A stretch of DNA of 64,000 nucleotides from Aptenodytes patagonicus (Eukaryota > Chordata > Aves > Sphenisciformes > Spheniscidae): the NCBI RefSeq assembly GCF_965638725.1, contig NC_134950.1, forward strand, positions 138,499,636-138,563,635, given 5' to 3'. Positions within the stretch are counted from its first letter, which is position 1. Every line of letters starts with the position of its first letter. Shown here in pieces: positions 60,944-64,000 of the stretch. The notes under the pieces are model-generated. The model was given only the letters and a program-made list of their open reading frames with translations. It was not told the origin of the DNA and ran no database searches. A program made the position numbers and the translations under genes.

Positions 60944-63154
60944 CCCCCTTTGCATACATTAAATGATATTTGCAAGTGTGATGGCTGAATATTAAATGTC
61001 ACTGAATCCAACATTATATTTATCAAAGAGAGCAGAAGATGAACACTACTATCTTTTCCCTACAAATGTTAATATCCCATAAACAGCTCTTAACTCTCTC
61101 TGACCCAGACATATTCAATTAAAACAACTAGGCTGTGCAAGGTTGCTGGAAAAGTTAGTGATTTATGTTATTTTACCAATTGAGGAAAAGTGAAATGAGC
61201 CTATACTGTCTCCAGTTTTGTGGTACATATGTGTATCAACTCCTCAGAAAAAAAAATTCACCCTGCTAAAAGCATAACTTCTGACTGGTCTCTCAGGTAT
61301 GTTTAAACACAAAAGTTCAAGTGCAAAAGGGAATTACAAAGGCATATTACTGGTGATGACTATACTAATGTGTGAGCAGAGGGAGGTACCGACCTGTACA
61401 AAGCTAAAATAGCAGGTGGGATAGACATGGTCTGTTTTGCCCAAAGCATATCCAGAACCTCTGAGATGGAACTGATCTCGTTCAGTCTCATAAAAGACAG
61501 ACGAAATTTCCACACGTTCCTTCAGGACATCCTGGCTTTCTAGGGCAGACAAAAAGTTATCATATTGCTATCAACTTTCCTAGCCTGCTTCTAGCTTTAG
61601 TAACAAAAGAAGCTATCAAAAAAGCAGTGTCTATAGTATCAAATTTGTTTTCCTGCTCTTCATGCAGGTTGTGAAAACTACCAATATTTGCCTCTCTCCT
61701 CAAACATAACTGGCATAATTTAAGGGCGAATTATAAATAAACTAGATGGAGTTCAGTAATGTATTGCTTAAGAAAGGAACTATGGGTGTTTAGTCTAGTT
61801 AGTACTGTAGTAATTTACAACTTTCTGCTTTTATGTACCAAATGGCATTTCCATCCTTAGATCCTAGTGCCAAAAAAATCTACTATTTCATTTCAAACAT
61901 TTAGCAGTATTACACCGACTATGCATACTGCCAGCTCTGCAGAATAAATTCAAGTAACAAAATATTTGACATCCAACCTGTTCCCTGGAAGCAACTTACT
62001 CTGCAAGCAAAACAGCAAAAGCTTCTGCTATAAACAATTCATCCTGCTCATAAGACTAAAAATCAAATTTGGGTATCACAGCTGATTACAATTTTCATTG
62101 TTGCATGGCATAAAAATACAAAAATAATTAGCTTTTACAAAATTATTTCTTATTTGCATCTCTTAGCTCCATTTATCTTATGCATGTAACTTCCTTATAC
62201 ATAGCCTTTAAGTGGGGTGACAATTCATCTTTAAATTCAATTTGAAGAACACAGTCCATTGTCACATTCAGAAAGGAGACAGCAACATTTATTTTCAGAT
62301 ACGTACGTGGAAAAAATGACGCTGTAGAAATGTTATATTTGAGCTTACTGCATCAGCTAACAGTTTACCAGGTTAAGATTAATTTTTGAGTTTCCAGAAA
62401 TTACACAAGTATCATTTAAGTGCAAATAGGTTAAGGCTATTATCAATGTCTTGAGAGGAAAAGAGTTCAGTTTGTGGCCTTAATATATATCTAAATATAG
62501 TAAATATCCCATAATACAGAATTTTTTATTTCCTAGGTTGATTTTTGACAGGAAGTAGCATTTAGTAAAATATTTTAGTGCTTTGGTTCCTACTGATTGT
62601 AATGATGGCATCACAAAAAAAAAAAAGCTATTAAAATACAGAACTGATTCCCTAGACATCTCACAGATGCTGCCAAATGAGCTACACCCTCTGCTAAGCA
62701 TTAAGTTTCTAATTAAGGGAGATTAAATCCTCCTGTGTCATAGCATGGTGGTAACACTGAAAGCAATAATCTTGACCACGCATCTTCCCAGAGAACCTTC
62801 CACATATCTATAGGTCTGAAGAATGCCTATGAGCATTAATGGTATGATTTGCATTTTAGAAGTCCCTTGAACATGGAGTTCAAATTCTTGATGCTAAGAA
62901 GGGTCCTAATAGCACCTACTGAGTTCTTCCATCAGAGAAGGTGAACAGAAAGGAGAGAATCTGGTCATGACATATAAAGTCAGTAAACACCTATATAAAG
63001 ACAGGAATTCCCTCCGGGGAGAGATCATGGAGCCCTAGAAGGATGCCTGTAAGAATCACATAGCTGTGCAGACAGTGCCATCATGAAACCCTGAGTTAGA
63101 AAATCTGAAAATGTCTGAAATACAGCTGTGTTCTCACTGCTGTAGCTTGCTAAA

Positions 63155-63177
63155 GGGGAGGGGGGGGAGGGGGGGAG
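63155..63177 (+). repeat. G-run cluster, possible G-quadruplex
   Basis: Runs of 4, 8 and 7 G separated by single A residues, followed by GAGAG. On paper the + strand has enough G for four stacked runs. It lies in AHR intron 2. Confidence 0.75.
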
Positions 63178-64000
63178 AGTATAATTAAGGCAATTCCCCA
63201 AAAGTCTCTTGTACTTTCCATTTAATTTAATATGGCTCTAATTTGACATTTACTTTAATATGGTTGTGGGTATGGGGTTGGCTAATGCAGCCAAAGAATC
63301 TTCAGAATACTTGAAAGATACCTCAAGTATGAAAATATTTATATACAGTGTAAATTCCCATGTTTTATTTTCATCCTGAAAGGAATGTGACCCACTTTAC
63401 GAAAGAGAGCAACTTTAGGCTTGGGGGCCATTACCAAATCAGAAGGGAGACAGATCTTTTCCCATATGATTTCACACAGATAAGATCCCATAAAGTTTCA
63501 AGCAGCACATGACTTTGAACAGCACTGAAAGATTCTGCAAAGGTCATTCTCTCTGAGACAGAAGCAGAAGTGTTTTCTGAACAGTTATAACCATCTAATA
63601 GTGTATCATTTGAATCTGTCCCCTTCCACCTGATATCACCTTCCCTCCCCGTTCATTTCCATTTATGTGCCTTAATCAGGCAAGTCCTCTCCAAGAGATT
63701 ATAAAGTAATTTACATATGGGCTTCCTGGGAGAGAGGAGGCAAAAAATGAACATGGCTATATTCCTTCCTAGGACACTTAGGAGCTTAAACTGGGAAAAT
63801 AAGGTGAAGGGCTAACAATGAGAGAGAGTCTTAGCTGTTTATCACCAGGTTAGTCACTAACAGTCAGGTATGAGACCTCAGTTAGAGGAAGGCACAAAAA
63901 GACGTCAGATAATCTGTCCCCACTCTTGCACTTCAGATAGTATCTCTCTCCATTAAAAGGTAGAATGAAAACTATCTATAAAATGTAATAGCCCTCCCAA

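Larger units (their letters stand above)
44066..64000 (-). other. AHR: AHR intron 2 (partial; at least 19.9 kb)
   Basis: Everything from the exon 3 acceptor to the window edge. I looked on the minus strand for the bHLH exon (expected to encode [20 protein letters not shown]-like sequence) and for a GC-rich first exon and found neither, so intron 2 probably fills this stretch. It holds two CR1 relics, homopolymer runs, a large palindrome near 54.2 kb, a three-copy tandem repeat near 60.9 kb, a G-run cluster near 63.2 kb and several exon-like open frames described separately. The remainder is featureless AT-rich DNA. Confidence 0.7.

Noticed and set aside
1..64000. CRISPR arrays, prokaryotic operons, tRNA or rRNA genes
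   Set aside because: None found: repeats are simple, LINE-derived or isolated palindromes, and no cloverleaf or rRNA core sequence was recognised.

Overview
This is vertebrate nuclear DNA, almost certainly from a bird. It is AT-rich, has no operon structure, and carries short exons with GT-AG borders. Its interspersed repeats include CR1 LINE 3' ends with the typical avian tail (repeated ATTCTATG-like units). The one gene I can identify is the aryl hydrocarbon receptor AHR (avian AHR1 type), on the minus strand. Nine consecutive coding exons, corresponding to human exons 3-11, lie between 44065 and 21724. All splice phases agree, and together they encode 780 residues plus a split first codon. 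The exons carrying the N-terminus and bHLH domain (1 and 2), and any CpG-island promoter, are not in the window. They should lie beyond 64000, so intron 2 is at least about 19.9 kb.

Layout: 1-~19050 is intergenic DNA downstream of AHR, with a short CR1 tail near 6.67 kb, a small tandem repeat at 1.93 kb and no gene I recognise. ~19050-21723 is the probable AHR 3' UTR, with candidate AATAAA signals at 20191 and 19072. 21724-44065 holds the nine exons and eight introns; a recent 5'-truncated CR1 sits antisense in intron 5 at about 37.0-37.5 kb. 44066-64000 is part of intron 2, with two more CR1 relics (57.4 and 58.7 kb), a 46-bp near-perfect palindrome at 54.2 kb, simple repeats and a few unexplained exon-like open frames.

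The gene encodes a ligand-activated bHLH-PAS transcription factor that pairs with ARNT. The window supplies PAS-A (exons 3-5), the linker (exons 5-6), the ligand-binding PAS-B (exons 7-9) and the glutamine-rich transactivation domain (exon 10, ending in exon 11). The two residues known to set avian dioxin sensitivity read Val and Ala at the positions matching chicken 324 and 380. This is the low-sensitivity (quail-like) combination, so the sequence is not chicken. I did not find a convincing undescribed system. The findings are local structures and open frames that merit a check.
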